Shown: positions 1 through 9,426 of the stretch, one piece after another | How the letters are laid out: the number at the start of each line of letters is the position of its first letter | Numbering within the stretch: position 1 is the first letter of the stretch | Source: Mycobacterium sp. ENV421 | Lineage (GTDB): Bacteria; Actinomycetota; Actinomycetes; Mycobacteriales; Mycobacteriaceae | Assembly (NCBI RefSeq): GCF_002887815.1 | Contig: NZ_PDHO01000002.1 | Span: 124,001 to 188,000, forward strand | DNA length: 64,000 nucleotides | Reading direction: 5' to 3' | Notes under the pieces: model-generated | Database searches by the model: none | What the model was told of the DNA's origin: nothing | What the model saw: only the letters and a program-made list of their open reading frames with translations | Made by a program: the position numbers and the translations under genes

Positions 1-584
1 TGCTCGGCCGCGGTACCCGCCTGCGCCTGGCCGATCCCGACGGCGGCGCCTGCGCGCACCTGCTGCTGTTCCGGGCCGACGCCTCCTGGGAGCGGCTCAA
101 CGTCGCCGACACCATGAAGGTCCCGTGGCAGGCCTACCTCGGCGTGGGCCATCCGCTGTTGTCCGATCAGGGTCGCGTGCTGGCGACGGTCGTCGCCGAC
201 AGTTCCGGCCACCACGACCTGCTGTGCGGATTGCCTGCCGCCGGACAGCCCGCGATGCTGCTGGCCGCGATCAAGCACGGAATGGACATTCGCGACGTGG
301 CACCGTCGGCGACGCTGTTCAAGGGTGTTCGAGTCGAGGACACCGGAGCACTGACATTCACCGGATCGGCGGGCCCAGGCACGGCCGTGGAGCTGCTGAT
401 CCATCTGCCCGTCATCGTCGCCGTGGTCAACACCGCACACCCCTTGGATCCACAGCCCGAGGTGACCGGACTCGACATCCTGGCCTGGCGTGCCGACGAG
501 GAGCTGACCACCCCGGTGAACACAGATCCCGAATACCTCCGAGCTCTGTTCAACACCGAAACCACCTGGGCGGCAGCACAATGA
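1..584 (+). CDS. DUF1989 / urea carboxylase-associated protein 1 (partial, 5' end outside window)
   Basis: The reading frame is open from the window edge (codon phase starting at base 3) and stops with TGA at 582-584, so the start lies upstream. The visible segments 'VPWQAYLGVGHPLLSDQGR' and 'HHDLLCG' are typical of the DUF1989 family. In that family, paired subunits are known as urea-carboxylase-associated proteins and, in guanidine-degrading bacteria, as the carboxyguanidine deiminase CgdAB. The stop overlaps the ATG of the next DUF1989 gene (ATGA), so the two are translationally coupled. Family assignment is firm. The choice between a urea-linked and a guanidine-linked role is inference. 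Confidence 0.85.
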   Translation, partial: LGRGTRLRLADPDGGACAHLLLFRADASWERLNVADTMKVPWQAYLGVGHPLLSDQGRVLATVVADSSGHHDLLCGLPAAGQPAMLLAAIKHGMDIRDVAPSATLFKGVRVEDTGALTFTGSAGPGTAVELLIHLPVIVAVVNTAHPLDPQPEVTGLDILAWRADEELTTPVNTDPEYLRALFNTETTWAAAQ

Positions 585-1192
585 TTCTCGACGAGATCGT
601 CGCGGCGTGCGCACCGTGGTCGGCCATCCTGCGGGCCGGCCAGTGCCTGCAGATCATCGATCTGCACGGCAACCAGGCGGTGGACACCCTGTTCTACGGC
701 GTCACCGGTGACCGGGTCGATCCGGCCGGGCGGTACAGCGCGCAGGCCACCATCGCCGCGCAGCGCAACATCTTCCTGACCACCGGCTCGGTGCTGCGGG
801 CCGCCGACGGCAGGCCGTTGGTGACGATCATTGCCGACGAGGTGGGCAACCACGACACCATCGCCGGCGCCTGTTCCAAGGAATCGAACACCTTGCGCTA
901 CGGCCATCACACCGTGCATCAGCATGCCTGCGCCGAGAACTTCCTCGCCGAAGCCGCCAAGTGGGGCATGGGCAAGCGCGACATCGTCTCCAACGTCAAC
1001 TTCTTCATGAACGTGCCCGTCGAAGCCGACGGCACCCTGGGCATCGTCGACGGACTGTCGGCGCCGGGCAAGTCGCTGACGGTGCGCGCCGACACCGACA
1101 CCCTGGTGCTGGTGTCGAACTGCCCGCAGATCAACAACCCCTGCAACGGATTCGACCCCACCCCGGTGCGGATGGTGATCACCGACTCATGA
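581..1192 (+). CDS. DUF1989 / urea carboxylase-associated protein 2
   Basis: This 203-residue protein starts at ATG 581, inside the stop of the preceding paralogue. An upstream in-frame extension exists but only covers the shadow of the first gene. It shares the family pattern seen in the upstream partner ('DEVGNHDTIAGACSKESN', then 'KWGMGKRDIVSNVNFFMNV'). By family knowledge the two would form a heteromer that deiminates carboxyguanidine or otherwise assists urea carboxylase. Its stop overlaps the next ATG by four bases, so all three genes form one coupled operon. Confidence 0.88.
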   Translation: MILDEIVAACAPWSAILRAGQCLQIIDLHGNQAVDTLFYGVTGDRVDPAGRYSAQATIAAQRNIFLTTGSVLRAADGRPLVTIIADEVGNHDTIAGACSKESNTLRYGHHTVHQHACAENFLAEAAKWGMGKRDIVSNVNFFMNVPVEADGTLGIVDGLSAPGKSLTVRADTDTLVLVSNCPQINNPCNGFDPTPVRMVITDS

Positions 1193-3189
1193 CCACCCTC
1201 GAAGTACAGCGGGCTGGCCTCCTGACCACCGTCCAGGATTGGCCCGGCCGCGTCGGCTACTGGAATGTCGGCGTGCCGCCGTCGGGGCCGATGGATGATC
1301 TGTCCTTCCGCGTCGGCAACCGGGTGCTCGGCAACCCCGAAGGTGCCGCAGGCCTCGAATGCACGAAAGCCGGTCCCGCGCTGAGCTTCCCGAACGGTGC
1401 CCGGGTGTGTGTCACGGGGGCGGCAGCTCCGGTCACCGTCAACGGCGAGCCGGTGCCGCAGTGGCAGTCGGTACCGGTGCCGCCTGGTGGGGTGCTGGAC
1501 ATCGGAGTGGTCGACGGCCCCGGCATGCGCTGCTACGTGCTGATCGCCGGCGGTGTGTGCGAGGACGAATACCTGGGCAGCACAGCAACGTTCACGCTGG
1601 GTTGCTTTGGTGGCCACGACGGTCGCCCGCTGCGCGCCGGCGACAGGCTGACCATCGGTGACGATCCCGGACCTGCCACGGCACGGCCGGCCCGCGCCGC
1701 CATCGACGAGCAGCCCGCGATCGGTCACCGCTGGCAACTTGCAGTCACCGAAGGCCCGCACGGCGCACCGGAATTCTTCACCCGCGCCGACATGGCGACG
1801 ATCGTCGGCACGGACTACACCGTGCACTTCAACTCCGATCGCACCGGTGTCCGCCTCGTGGGCCCGAAGCCGCAGTGGGCCCGCACCGACGGTGGCGAAG
1901 CCGGTTTGCACCCGTCGAACATCCACGACAATGCCTACTGCGTAGGAACTTTGGACTTCACCGGCGACACCCCGATCCTGCTCGGCCCGGACGGCCCAAG
2001 CCTCGGCGGATTCGTCTGCCCGGTCACCGTCGTGCGCGGCGACCGCTGGAAGCTCGGACAGATGGCACCCGGCGACACCGTGCGCTTCGTCCCGGTGCGC
2101 GCCGACCGGGCTCCATCACTGGGCAGTATCGGCGCCGACCGACGGGCGTCGATGCCGCTGGTGATCTCGACCTCCAGCGACGCCGACGACGGTGTGCTGA
2201 CCCGATTCGTCGGCGCCGAGGGCACCGACGTGACCGTCCGCCGTGACGGCGACGGCGGTGTCCTCGTCGAATACGGGCCCATGGTGCTGGACCTGGCCAT
2301 GCGCGCCCGGGTCCACGTGCTGTACGAATCACTGTCGGCCAGCGCGGTTCCCGGCGTCACCGAACTGACCCCTGGCGTGCGATCGCTGCAGGTTCAGTTC
2401 GACCCGGCCGTGCTGAGCGCGCCGGAGTTGGTCGATCTGCTGGCCCGAACCGAGGAAACCCTGCCCGCCACCGACCAGCTGGTGGTGCCCAGCCGCACCG
2501 TACGTCTGCCGCTGTCATGGGACGACCCCGCCACCCACGAGGCTATTCAGCGCTATATGCATGGTGTGCGCGCCGACGCCCCGTGGTGCCCGTGGAACAT
2601 CGAATTCATCCGGCGTATCAACGGTTTGGCCGATGTGCAGCGGGTGCACGACACCGTCTACGACGCCCAGTATCTGGTGCTGGGCCTCGGCGACGTCTAC
2701 CTCGGCGCACCGGTGGCCACCCCGCTGGATCCCCGCCACCGGCTGGTGACGACCAAGTACAACCCGGCACGCACCTGGACACCGGAGAACGCCGTCGGGA
2801 TCGGTGGGGCCTATCTGTGCATCTACGGCATGGAGGGTCCGGGCGGCTACCAGTTCGTCGGCCGCACCACGCAGGTGTGGAACCACCGCCATCCGCAGGA
2901 CTCGCGCTCGTTCGAGCCCGGAACACCGTGGCTGCTGCGTTATTTCGACCGGATCAGCTTCTATCCGGTCAGCGCCGAGGAATTGCTGGACCTGCGCGCC
3001 GACATGGCTGCGGGCCGCGGTTGCGTCGACATCGTCGACGGCACGTTCTCGATGCCGGATTATCAGCGCTTCCTGACACTGAACGCCGACGGCATCGCCG
3101 AGTTCCGGGCCCAGCAGGCCGAGGCGTTCACCGCCGAACGCCGGGCCTGGGATCAGGCCGGCGAGTTCGCCGGTCAGCTGGCCAGCTGA
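1189..3189 (+). CDS. Carboxyltransferase-only urea/guanidine carboxylase-like protein (KipA-KipI fusion)
   Basis: 666 residues, ATG at 1189 overlapping the upstream stop. The protein begins directly with the AHS2/KipA-type biotin-dependent carboxyltransferase domain ('LTTVQDWPGRVGYWNVGVPP'; roughly residues 3-310). It continues into the AHS1/KipI-type domain (about 330-560; 'VLVEYGPMVLDLAMRARVH', 'LQVQFDPAVL') and ends in the helical linker that normally precedes the biotinyl domain ('AFTAERRAWDQAGEF'). Full-length urea carboxylases are about 1200 residues with an N-terminal biotin carboxylase and a C-terminal biotin carrier. Both are missing here, and no AMKM-type biotinylation motif is present. 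It must work with separately encoded subunits or have another role. No allophanate hydrolase gene follows. Confidence 0.85.
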   Translation: MTTLEVQRAGLLTTVQDWPGRVGYWNVGVPPSGPMDDLSFRVGNRVLGNPEGAAGLECTKAGPALSFPNGARVCVTGAAAPVTVNGEPVPQWQSVPVPPGGVLDIGVVDGPGMRCYVLIAGGVCEDEYLGSTATFTLGCFGGHDGRPLRAGDRLTIGDDPGPATARPARAAIDEQPAIGHRWQLAVTEGPHGAPEFFTRADMATIVGTDYTVHFNSDRTGVRLVGPKPQWARTDGGEAGLHPSNIHDNAYCVGTLDFTGDTPILLGPDGPSLGGFVCPVTVVRGDRWKLGQMAPGDTVRFVPVRADRAPSLGSIGADRRASMPLVISTSSDADDGVLTRFVGAEGTDVTVRRDGDGGVLVEYGPMVLDLAMRARVHVLYESLSASAVPGVTELTPGVRSLQVQFDPAVLSAPELVDLLARTEETLPATDQLVVPSRTVRLPLSWDDPATHEAIQRYMHGVRADAPWCPWNIEFIRRINGLADVQRVHDTVYDAQYLVLGLGDVYLGAPVATPLDPRHRLVTTKYNPARTWTPENAVGIGGAYLCIYGMEGPGGYQFVGRTTQVWNHRHPQDSRSFEPGTPWLLRYFDRISFYPVSAEELLDLRADMAAGRGCVDIVDGTFSMPDYQRFLTLNADGIAEFRAQQAEAFTAERRAWDQAGEFAGQLAS

Positions 3190-3224
3190 CCTCGTGTTCA
3201 CCTGGATATGACACCCTGAGCGGC

Positions 3225-4745
3225 ATGGGTTCGGGTACTGCGGGCAAAAATCGCCATGTCGAGGTGGAGCGCAAGTTCGACGTCCCCGGCGGGGCGACGC
3301 TGCCGTCGTTCGACGGGCTCTCGGCGGTGGCACGCGTGGAGCGGCAGCCCGCGCAATCGCTCGACGCGGTGTATTTCGACACCCCGGATCGCGATCTCAA
3401 CGCCCATCGGATCACGCTGCGCCGCCGCACCGGCGGCCCCGATGCGGGCTGGCACCTGAAGCTGCCCGCCGGGCCGGACGCCCGAACTGAGGTGCACGCG
3501 CCGCTGGACAGCTCCCCCGAGGGCGGAGACTCGGTACCCACCGATCTGCTGGACATCGTGCTCGCCGTGGTGCGGGACCGCCCACTGGCCCCGGTGGCCC
3601 GGATCTCGACGACCCGCAACGTGGTGATGCTCTACGACGGAGACGGCGCGGCGCTGGCCGAGTTCTGCGACGACGAGGTGAGTGCGTGGGCGCTCGGGAG
3701 CGGCGGCGAGACCGGGGAGGAACAGCGTTGGCACGAGTGGGAGCTGGAGCTGGTCGACGGCGAGATCGACGGCGGGCGCGACCTGCTGAAGCGGCTGGGG
3801 AATCGGCTGCTCGACGCCGGAGCCGTGCCGGCCGGCCACGGATCAAAGCTGGCGAAGGTGCTGGAGACGGCGGGTACGGCGGCGGAGGTGCCCGACGAGA
3901 ACGAGGCGTCCCGCGACCCGGTGCATCAGGCGGTCGCCGAGCAGGTCGGCGAGCTGCTGGTGTGGGACCGCGCGGTGCGCGCGGACACCTACGACTCGGT
4001 CCATCAGATGCGGGTCACCAGCCGCAAGATCCGCAGCTTGTTGCAGGCCTCCGAGGACGCCTTCGGGTTGAGCGATGACGCCTGGATCCTCGACGAGCTG
4101 CGCCAGCTTGCCGGTGTGCTGGGTGTCGCCCGCGATGCCGAGGTGCTCGCCGAACGGTATGAGGCCGCGCTGACGGCACTGCCGGCCGACTTGATCCGCG
4201 GCCCGGTGTATGAGCGTCTGGTGTCCGGGGCTCAGCGCAGCTATCAGGCCGGCTTGCGGCGCTCGCTGGCCGCGATGCGGTCGACCCGGTACTTCCGGCT
4301 ACTCGACGCGCTGGAGGCGCTGGTGGCCGCGCAGCCGCCGCCTGCGGCACCGGGCGAGGAACCCAAGCCGGTCAGCATCGACTCGGCGTACAAGCGGGTG
4401 AACAAGGCGGCCAAGAACGCCGCCCGGGCCACCGAGGACCGCGATGAGGCGTTGCACCGAATTCGCAAGGGCGCCAAGCGACTCCGGTATGTCGCTGCGG
4501 CCACCGGCGAGCCCAAGGTGTCGGACCGGGCCAAGACCATCCAGACTCTGCTCGGCGATCACCAGGACAGTGTGGTCAGCCGCACGCATCTGGCCCAGCA
4601 GTCGCTTGCGGCGCACGCCGCGGGCGAGGACACCTTCACCTACGGCCTGCTGTATCAGCAGGAGGATGACCTCGCGAACCGCTGCCGCGAACAGCTCGAC
4701 GATGCGCTGAGCGCACTGCGCAAGACATTCAAGAAATCGCACTAG
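3225..4745 (+). CDS. CYTH and CHAD domain-containing protein
   Basis: 506 residues from ATG 3225. The frame is open upstream, but that part is the shadow of the carboxylase. The N-terminal CYTH triphosphate-tunnel domain carries the signature ExExK as E13-V-E15-R-K17 and spans about residues 10-205. The C-terminal CHAD domain (about 225-500) has the conserved His/Arg/Lys helices 'VHQMRVTSRKIRSLL' and 'LHRIRKGAKRLRY'. CYTH domains bind or hydrolyse triphosphate compounds, and CHAD domains bind polyphosphate, so a polyphosphate-related role is likely. The exact substrate cannot be read from the sequence. It ends seven bases before the 3' end of the convergent RNase P RNA gene. Confidence 0.93.
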   Translation: MGSGTAGKNRHVEVERKFDVPGGATLPSFDGLSAVARVERQPAQSLDAVYFDTPDRDLNAHRITLRRRTGGPDAGWHLKLPAGPDARTEVHAPLDSSPEGGDSVPTDLLDIVLAVVRDRPLAPVARISTTRNVVMLYDGDGAALAEFCDDEVSAWALGSGGETGEEQRWHEWELELVDGEIDGGRDLLKRLGNRLLDAGAVPAGHGSKLAKVLETAGTAAEVPDENEASRDPVHQAVAEQVGELLVWDRAVRADTYDSVHQMRVTSRKIRSLLQASEDAFGLSDDAWILDELRQLAGVLGVARDAEVLAERYEAALTALPADLIRGPVYERLVSGAQRSYQAGLRRSLAAMRSTRYFRLLDALEALVAAQPPPAAPGEEPKPVSIDSAYKRVNKAAKNAARATEDRDEALHRIRKGAKRLRYVAAATGEPKVSDRAKTIQTLLGDHQDSVVSRTHLAQQSLAAHAAGEDTFTYGLLYQQEDDLANRCREQLDDALSALRKTFKKSH

Positions 4746-4751
4746 CTGCGG

Positions 4752-5164
<413 letters not shown>

Positions 5165-5177
5165 TGAACACGGTAGC

Positions 5178-5804
5178 TCATTTGCGGCGCAGCTGGATGA
5201 TGTTGTCGTCCAGGGTGGCGGGCTGACCCTCGGGCCCGGCCACGTCGCGCTGGGCGGTCCCCACCCGGACCCTCTCCCACTCGGTGTCGTCGAGGGCCAG
5301 GCCGGCCAGCACCTCGTCAGGCGCCGGGAATTCGTGGTGCTGGACCTCTTCCGGCGCCCATGGCGGCGCACCACCGTGGTCGACGATCAGCAGCGTTCCG
5401 CCGGGCGCCACGGTCGCCGCCGCGCGGCGCAGGATCGCGGGCCGGTCCATTTCGAGGGTGGTGTGGAAGAAGTGCGCCGACACCAGGTCGAAGGGCCCCT
5501 CGGGCAGCGTCCGGGTCAGGTCGTGTTGCTGAAAGTCGATGCGCTCCAACACTCCTCGCGCCGCAGCGTCTTCCGCCGCGCGGGCCAGGGCGGTGGTGGA
5601 CACGTCGACGGCGACGACGTGCCAGCCGTGCTCGGCCAGCCACATGGCGTCGCCGCCCTCGCCGCAGCCCAGATCCAGTGCGCGCGAACCGGTCAGCGGT
5701 TCGACGATTTCGGCGAGACGCGCGTTGGGGCGCCCACTCCAGATCCGTGGCTTCTCCGCGTAGCGCGTCTCCCAGTGGGTGTGGTGATCAGTAGTCATGC
5801 TCAT
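5178..5804 (-). CDS. Class I SAM-dependent methyltransferase
   Basis: 208 residues. Start chosen at ATG 5804 (MSMTTDHH); a second ATG two codons on (5798) is equally possible. The longer frame upstream runs antisense through the regulator gene and is rejected. Motif I is 'ALDLGCGEGGDAMWLA', followed by the acidic 'VVAVDVS' strand and 'LVSAHFFHTTLEM'. This is the small Methyltransf_25/11-like fold often annotated as tellurite-resistance-like or thiopurine-type methyltransferase. It is divergent from an XRE-cupin regulator with only 30 bp between the start codons, which suggests local control. The substrate is unknown. Confidence 0.85.
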   Translation of the reverse strand: MSMTTDHHTHWETRYAEKPRIWSGRPNARLAEIVEPLTGSRALDLGCGEGGDAMWLAEHGWHVVAVDVSTTALARAAEDAAARGVLERIDFQQHDLTRTLPEGPFDLVSAHFFHTTLEMDRPAILRRAAATVAPGGTLLIVDHGGAPPWAPEEVQHHEFPAPDEVLAGLALDDTEWERVRVGTAQRDVAGPEGQPATLDDNIIQLRRK

Positions 5805-5834
5805 CAGCTTGCCGGTGCCGCCCCAGAAGTGGCA

Positions 5835-6416
5835 ATGTCTTTTGCCATGCAGGCAAACGATGACGTCGATCTGCGGGTGCGCAGGCGGCTGCGGGAACTG
5901 CGCGGCCGGCTCGGTCTGACACTGGAGGACGTCGCGTCCCGGGCCGGTATCGACGTCTCCACGCTGAGCCGGCTGGAATCGGGCAAGCGCCGGCTGGCCC
6001 TCGATCACCTGCCCCGGCTGGCCGCAGCGCTGTCGGTCAGCGCCGACGAGCTGCTCGGCGCACCCCCGGCCGCCGACCCCCGGGTGCGGGCGGCGTCGCA
6101 CACCAGGCACCTGGTCACGTACTGGCCGCTGACCCGCCACAGCGGGGCGGGCGGGCCGCAGGCCTTCAAGATCCGCATCAACCCGCGCCGGCGTACCCCA
6201 CCGGCCGACTTGCCCACCCATGAAGGGCAGGAATGGCTTTACGTGCTCTCCGGACGCCTGCAGCTGATCCTCGGCGAGCAGAATTTCGTGATCGAGCCCG
6301 GTGAGGCCGTGGAGTTCAGCACCTGGACACCGCATTGGTTCGGCGCCGTCGACGGCCCGGTGGAGGCCATCATCCTGTTCGGCCCGCACGGCGAACGCGT
6401 GCACATGCGGGATTAG
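5835..6416 (+). CDS. XRE-family regulator with C-terminal cupin domain
   Basis: 193 residues from ATG 5835. A helix-turn-helix domain occupies about residues 12-68 ('LTLEDVASRAGIDVSTLSRL', 'SGKRRLALDHLPRLAAAL'), and a cupin small-molecule-sensing domain about 110-190 ('HEGQEWLYVLSGRLQLIL', 'PGEAVEFSTWTPHWFGAV'). This architecture is typical of repressors or activators of neighbouring enzymes. The shared 30-bp intergenic region with the methyltransferase gene suggests autoregulation and control of that gene (inference). It converges with the RNase H gene, with one base between the stops. Confidence 0.9.
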   Translation: MSFAMQANDDVDLRVRRRLRELRGRLGLTLEDVASRAGIDVSTLSRLESGKRRLALDHLPRLAAALSVSADELLGAPPAADPRVRAASHTRHLVTYWPLTRHSGAGGPQAFKIRINPRRRTPPADLPTHEGQEWLYVLSGRLQLILGEQNFVIEPGEAVEFSTWTPHWFGAVDGPVEAIILFGPHGERVHMRD

Positions 6417-6417
6417 C

Positions 6418-7503
6418 TCAGGCCAGGTACGACGTCTGGTTCACCAGCCGCACCGAGGCGCCGCCGTCGGGATAGAACTCCGCGATGCTCAGCGACGCGA
6501 GGTCCAGGTGCAACCGGTGCAGGATGCTCGGCCCGGCGTCGAGCGCCAGCCGCAGCAGTGTCTTGATCGGCGTCACGTGCGAGACCACCAGCACGGTGGC
6601 GCCGGGATTCTCGGCGATGATGCGGGCCCGGACCCGCTGGATCCGTTCTTCGACGTCGACGAAGCTCTCCCCGTCCGGCGGACGCAGACCGGTGTCCCGC
6701 AACCAACGGCCGTGCAACTCCGGATCGCGCTCCCTGGCCTCGGCGAACGTCAGGCCTTCCCACGCGCCGAAGTCCGTCTCGATCAGGTCATCGTCGACCG
6801 TCACCGTCAGCCCCAGCGCCGCGGCGGCGGCCGACGCGGTGTCGTAGGCGCGCTGCAACGGCGAGCTGATCACCACGTCGACGCCACCGCCCCCGGCCAG
6901 GTATTTGGCCGCCGCCTCGGCCTGACGCCGGCCGGTGTCGGTGAGTTCGGGGTTGCCGCGACCCGAATACCTTCGCTGCCGGGAGAATTCGGTCTGGCCG
7001 TGCCTCAACAGCAGCATGCGGGTCGGGGCGCCCTGGTTGCCTGTCCACGCCGCGGGCGGAACCGCGACCGCACCAGCCGGCGGATCGGCCACGGTGGACT
7101 GCTGTTCACGGTCCATCGCCTCGTTGGCCAGCCGGTCTGCGTAGGAGTTCTGCTCGCGTGGAATCCATTGGTAGGTAACCGAATCGAACGTCGAGGCCAG
7201 CGCGCGCGCCTGCTGGTGCAGCTCGGCCATCGCGGCGTGCTTGACCTTCCAGCGGCCGGACATCTGCTCCACGACGAGCTTCGAGTCCATCGAGACGGCA
7301 ACCTCGTCGGCCCCGAGCCGGCGGGCCTCCTCCAGAGCTGCGATCAGCCCACGGTATTCGGCGACATTGTTGGTGGTGATGCCGATCGCCTGGCCGTGCT
7401 CGGCCAGCACGGTCTGGTGGTCGGCCGACCACACGACACAGCCGTAGCCCGCCGGCCCGGGGTTGCCGCGGGACCCGCCGTCGGCCTCGATGAGAACGCG
7501 CAC
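6418..7503 (-). CDS. Bifunctional RNase H / acid (alpha-ribazole) phosphatase, Rv2228c-like
   Basis: 361 residues from GTG 7503, two bases after the stop of the upstream zinc-ribbon gene. The N-terminal RNase H type I domain (about 1-135) shows 'EADGGSRGNPGPAGYG', 'NNVAEYRGLIAALEEA' and 'SMDSKLVVEQM' with the acidic catalytic residues. The C-terminal histidine phosphatase domain (about 160-355) shows the RHG signature 'LLRHGQTEFSRQRRYSGRG'. The M. tuberculosis homologue is a bifunctional enzyme whose phosphatase half resembles CobC alpha-ribazole phosphatase, which fits cobD nearby. Length matches the family (about 364 residues). Confidence 0.93.
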   Translation of the reverse strand: MRVLIEADGGSRGNPGPAGYGCVVWSADHQTVLAEHGQAIGITTNNVAEYRGLIAALEEARRLGADEVAVSMDSKLVVEQMSGRWKVKHAAMAELHQQARALASTFDSVTYQWIPREQNSYADRLANEAMDREQQSTVADPPAGAVAVPPAAWTGNQGAPTRMLLLRHGQTEFSRQRRYSGRGNPELTDTGRRQAEAAAKYLAGGGGVDVVISSPLQRAYDTASAAAAALGLTVTVDDDLIETDFGAWEGLTFAEARERDPELHGRWLRDTGLRPPDGESFVDVEERIQRVRARIIAENPGATVLVVSHVTPIKTLLRLALDAGPSILHRLHLDLASLSIAEFYPDGGASVRLVNQTSYLA

Positions 7504-7505
7504 GG

Positions 7506-8237
7506 CTACAGCCCGCCGATGCGCAGCAGGATCGCCTGGCACTCGGGGCAGCGGATCACCTCGTCCTCCGGCGCCGCCGAAATCCTGGCCAGCTCACCGC
7601 GATCCAGCTCGATGCGGCATGCTCCGCAGCGACGGCCCAGCAGCCGTGCGGCGCCGACACCCGATGTGGTCCGCTGCCGCTCGTAGAGCGCCACCAGGCC
7701 CGGGTCGAGCCCGGCCACGATCGCGTCACGCCGGGCCCCACGCTCGCCGCGCACCCGTTCGACGTCGGACAGTGCTTCGTCGCGGTTGTGTCCGGCAGTG
7801 GTCAGATTGGCTTGCAGCGCTCCGGCTTTCGCCTGCTCCTCGGACTGCTCACCGGCCAGCTGCTCGCGCCGCTCCATCACCTCGAGCAGCGAATCCTCCA
7901 GGCTGGCCTGCCTGCGCTCGAGCGTGTCGAGTTCGTGCTGCAGTTCCTCGAGCTGCTTGGGGTTGACGGTGCCGGAGTCGAGGAGTTTGCGGTCGCGGTC
8001 CTCACGCTGGCGCACACCGTCGATCTCTGACTCGAATCGGGCCACCTGGCCGTCGATGTCCTCGATCGCGATCGCCAGGGCCGCCAGCCGGTCGGCGGAC
8101 GCCCGCTGCTCACCCAGGGCGGTGTCGTACTCCTGTTGCTCGGGCAGGTTGGCCGCCCGATGGGTCAGCCGCCCCATCTCGGCATCGAGCTCGGCCAGCT
8201 CCAGAAGCGACCGTTGCTGTGCCAGTTCAGCTTTCAC
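7506..8237 (-). CDS. Coiled-coil zinc-ribbon protein, Rv2229c-like
   Basis: 243 residues from GTG 8237, whose first bases overlap the stop of the Nif3-like gene (GTGA). The first about 170 residues are a heptad-rich, Glu/Gln/Arg-rich coiled coil ('[17 protein letters not shown]', '[20 protein letters not shown]'). The C-terminal zinc ribbon has two CxxC pairs: '[10 protein letters not shown]' and '[10 protein letters not shown]'. Members are small nucleic-acid-associated proteins of unknown exact function. Coupling to both neighbours supports one operon, Nif3-like, zinc ribbon, then RNase H. Confidence 0.92.
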   Translation of the reverse strand: MKAELAQQRSLLELAELDAEMGRLTHRAANLPEQQEYDTALGEQRASADRLAALAIAIEDIDGQVARFESEIDGVRQREDRDRKLLDSGTVNPKQLEELQHELDTLERRQASLEDSLLEVMERREQLAGEQSEEQAKAGALQANLTTAGHNRDEALSDVERVRGERGARRDAIVAGLDPGLVALYERQRTTSGVGAARLLGRRCGACRIELDRGELARISAAPEDEVIRCPECQAILLRIGGL

Positions 8238-9385
8238 GAAATGCCTTTCGGTGATGTGATGTTCCACGGGTCGGTGCGCAGGTCGCAGACGCGGACCGGG
8301 AGCGCAGCCCCGAAATGGTCGTGCAGCACCCCGGCGGCCTGCGCACACCACGGATACTCGCTGGCCCAGTGCGCGACATCGACCAACGCGACATCACTGC
8401 CACGGCGGTGCTCGTCGGCGGGATGGTGGCGCAGGTCGGCGGTGACGTAGGCGTCCACTCCCGCGGAGGCGGCGGCGCCCAGCAGTGAGTCGCCGGCTCC
8501 CCCGCACACCGCCACCCGGGTCACCGGGGCGTCGGGATCCCCCGCCGCCCGGACCCCCCACGTCGTCTGCGGCAGTACCGCGCCTACGCGGGCGACGAAA
8601 TCGGCGAACCGCAGCGGTTCGGCCAGCGTCCCGATCCGGCCGATACCCACCCCGGTGGGCAGGGCGGCCAGCGGCAGCACGTCGAACGCCGGTTCCTCGT
8701 ACGGGTGGGACGCGCGAACAGCGGCCAGCACCTGGGATCGCAGCCGGACCGGCGCCACCATCTCGACGCGGTCCTCGGCCACCCGCTCGAGGGACCCGAT
8801 CCTTCCGATGGCAGGCGCGGCGCCGTCGAGTGGCAGGAACTGTCCGGCGCCCGCCACGCTCCAGCTGCAGTGCGAATAGTCGCCGATGTGGCCGGCACCG
8901 GCGGCGAACATCGCCGAGCGGACGGTTTCGGCGTCGGCGGTCGGGACGAAGATCACCCATTTGTCGATGTCGGAGCCCGCGCTGATCGGGTCGAGCACAC
9001 CGTCGACCGTCAGCCCCAGGACCTCGGCCAGCGCGTCGGACACTCCCGGATTGGCCGAATCGGCGTTGGTATGTGCGGTGAACAGCGCGGCACCGGTCCG
9101 GATGAGCTGGTGGATCAGCCCGCCCTTGGGCGTGCTGGCCGCCACGGTGTCCACCCCGCGCAGCAGCAACGGATGGTGTGCCAGCAACAACCCGCGCGCA
9201 CCCACCGTCGCGGCCACCTCGGCGGTGGCGTCCACGGCCACCGTCACCGAGTCGACGACGTCGTCGGGATCGCCGCACACCAGGCCGACGGAGTCCCAGC
9301 TCTGCGCGAGACCGGGCGGGTAGGCGTCGTCGAGCACGGCGATGATCTCGGCCAGTTTGACGCCCGTCGCCGTGTGTTCCACCAC
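8234..9385 (-). CDS. Nif3-like dinuclear metal-centre hexameric protein, Rv2230c-like
   Basis: 383 residues. The start is GTG 9385 or the next GTG 9382. The N-terminal Nif3 half has '[11 protein letters not shown]' and the metal-binding '[13 protein letters not shown]'. A central PII-like insert follows ('[20 protein letters not shown]'). The C-terminal half has '[13 protein letters not shown]' and '[12 protein letters not shown]'. The family forms toroidal hexamers with two metal ions and may act as a phosphohydrolase or GTP cyclohydrolase-like protein; the function is unsettled. It is first in a three-gene operon. In M. tuberculosis, cobC (Rv2231c) separates this gene from ptkA. Here the genes are divergent with 41 bp between them. 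Confidence 0.92.
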   Translation of the reverse strand: MVEHTATGVKLAEIIAVLDDAYPPGLAQSWDSVGLVCGDPDDVVDSVTVAVDATAEVAATVGARGLLLAHHPLLLRGVDTVAASTPKGGLIHQLIRTGAALFTAHTNADSANPGVSDALAEVLGLTVDGVLDPISAGSDIDKWVIFVPTADAETVRSAMFAAGAGHIGDYSHCSWSVAGAGQFLPLDGAAPAIGRIGSLERVAEDRVEMVAPVRLRSQVLAAVRASHPYEEPAFDVLPLAALPTGVGIGRIGTLAEPLRFADFVARVGAVLPQTTWGVRAAGDPDAPVTRVAVCGGAGDSLLGAAASAGVDAYVTADLRHHPADEHRRGSDVALVDVAHWASEYPWCAQAAGVLHDHFGAALPVRVCDLRTDPWNITSPKGIS

Positions 9386-9426
9386 GCCAAGAACAGTAGT
9401 GCGCAGCGATCGGCCACAATGGACCG

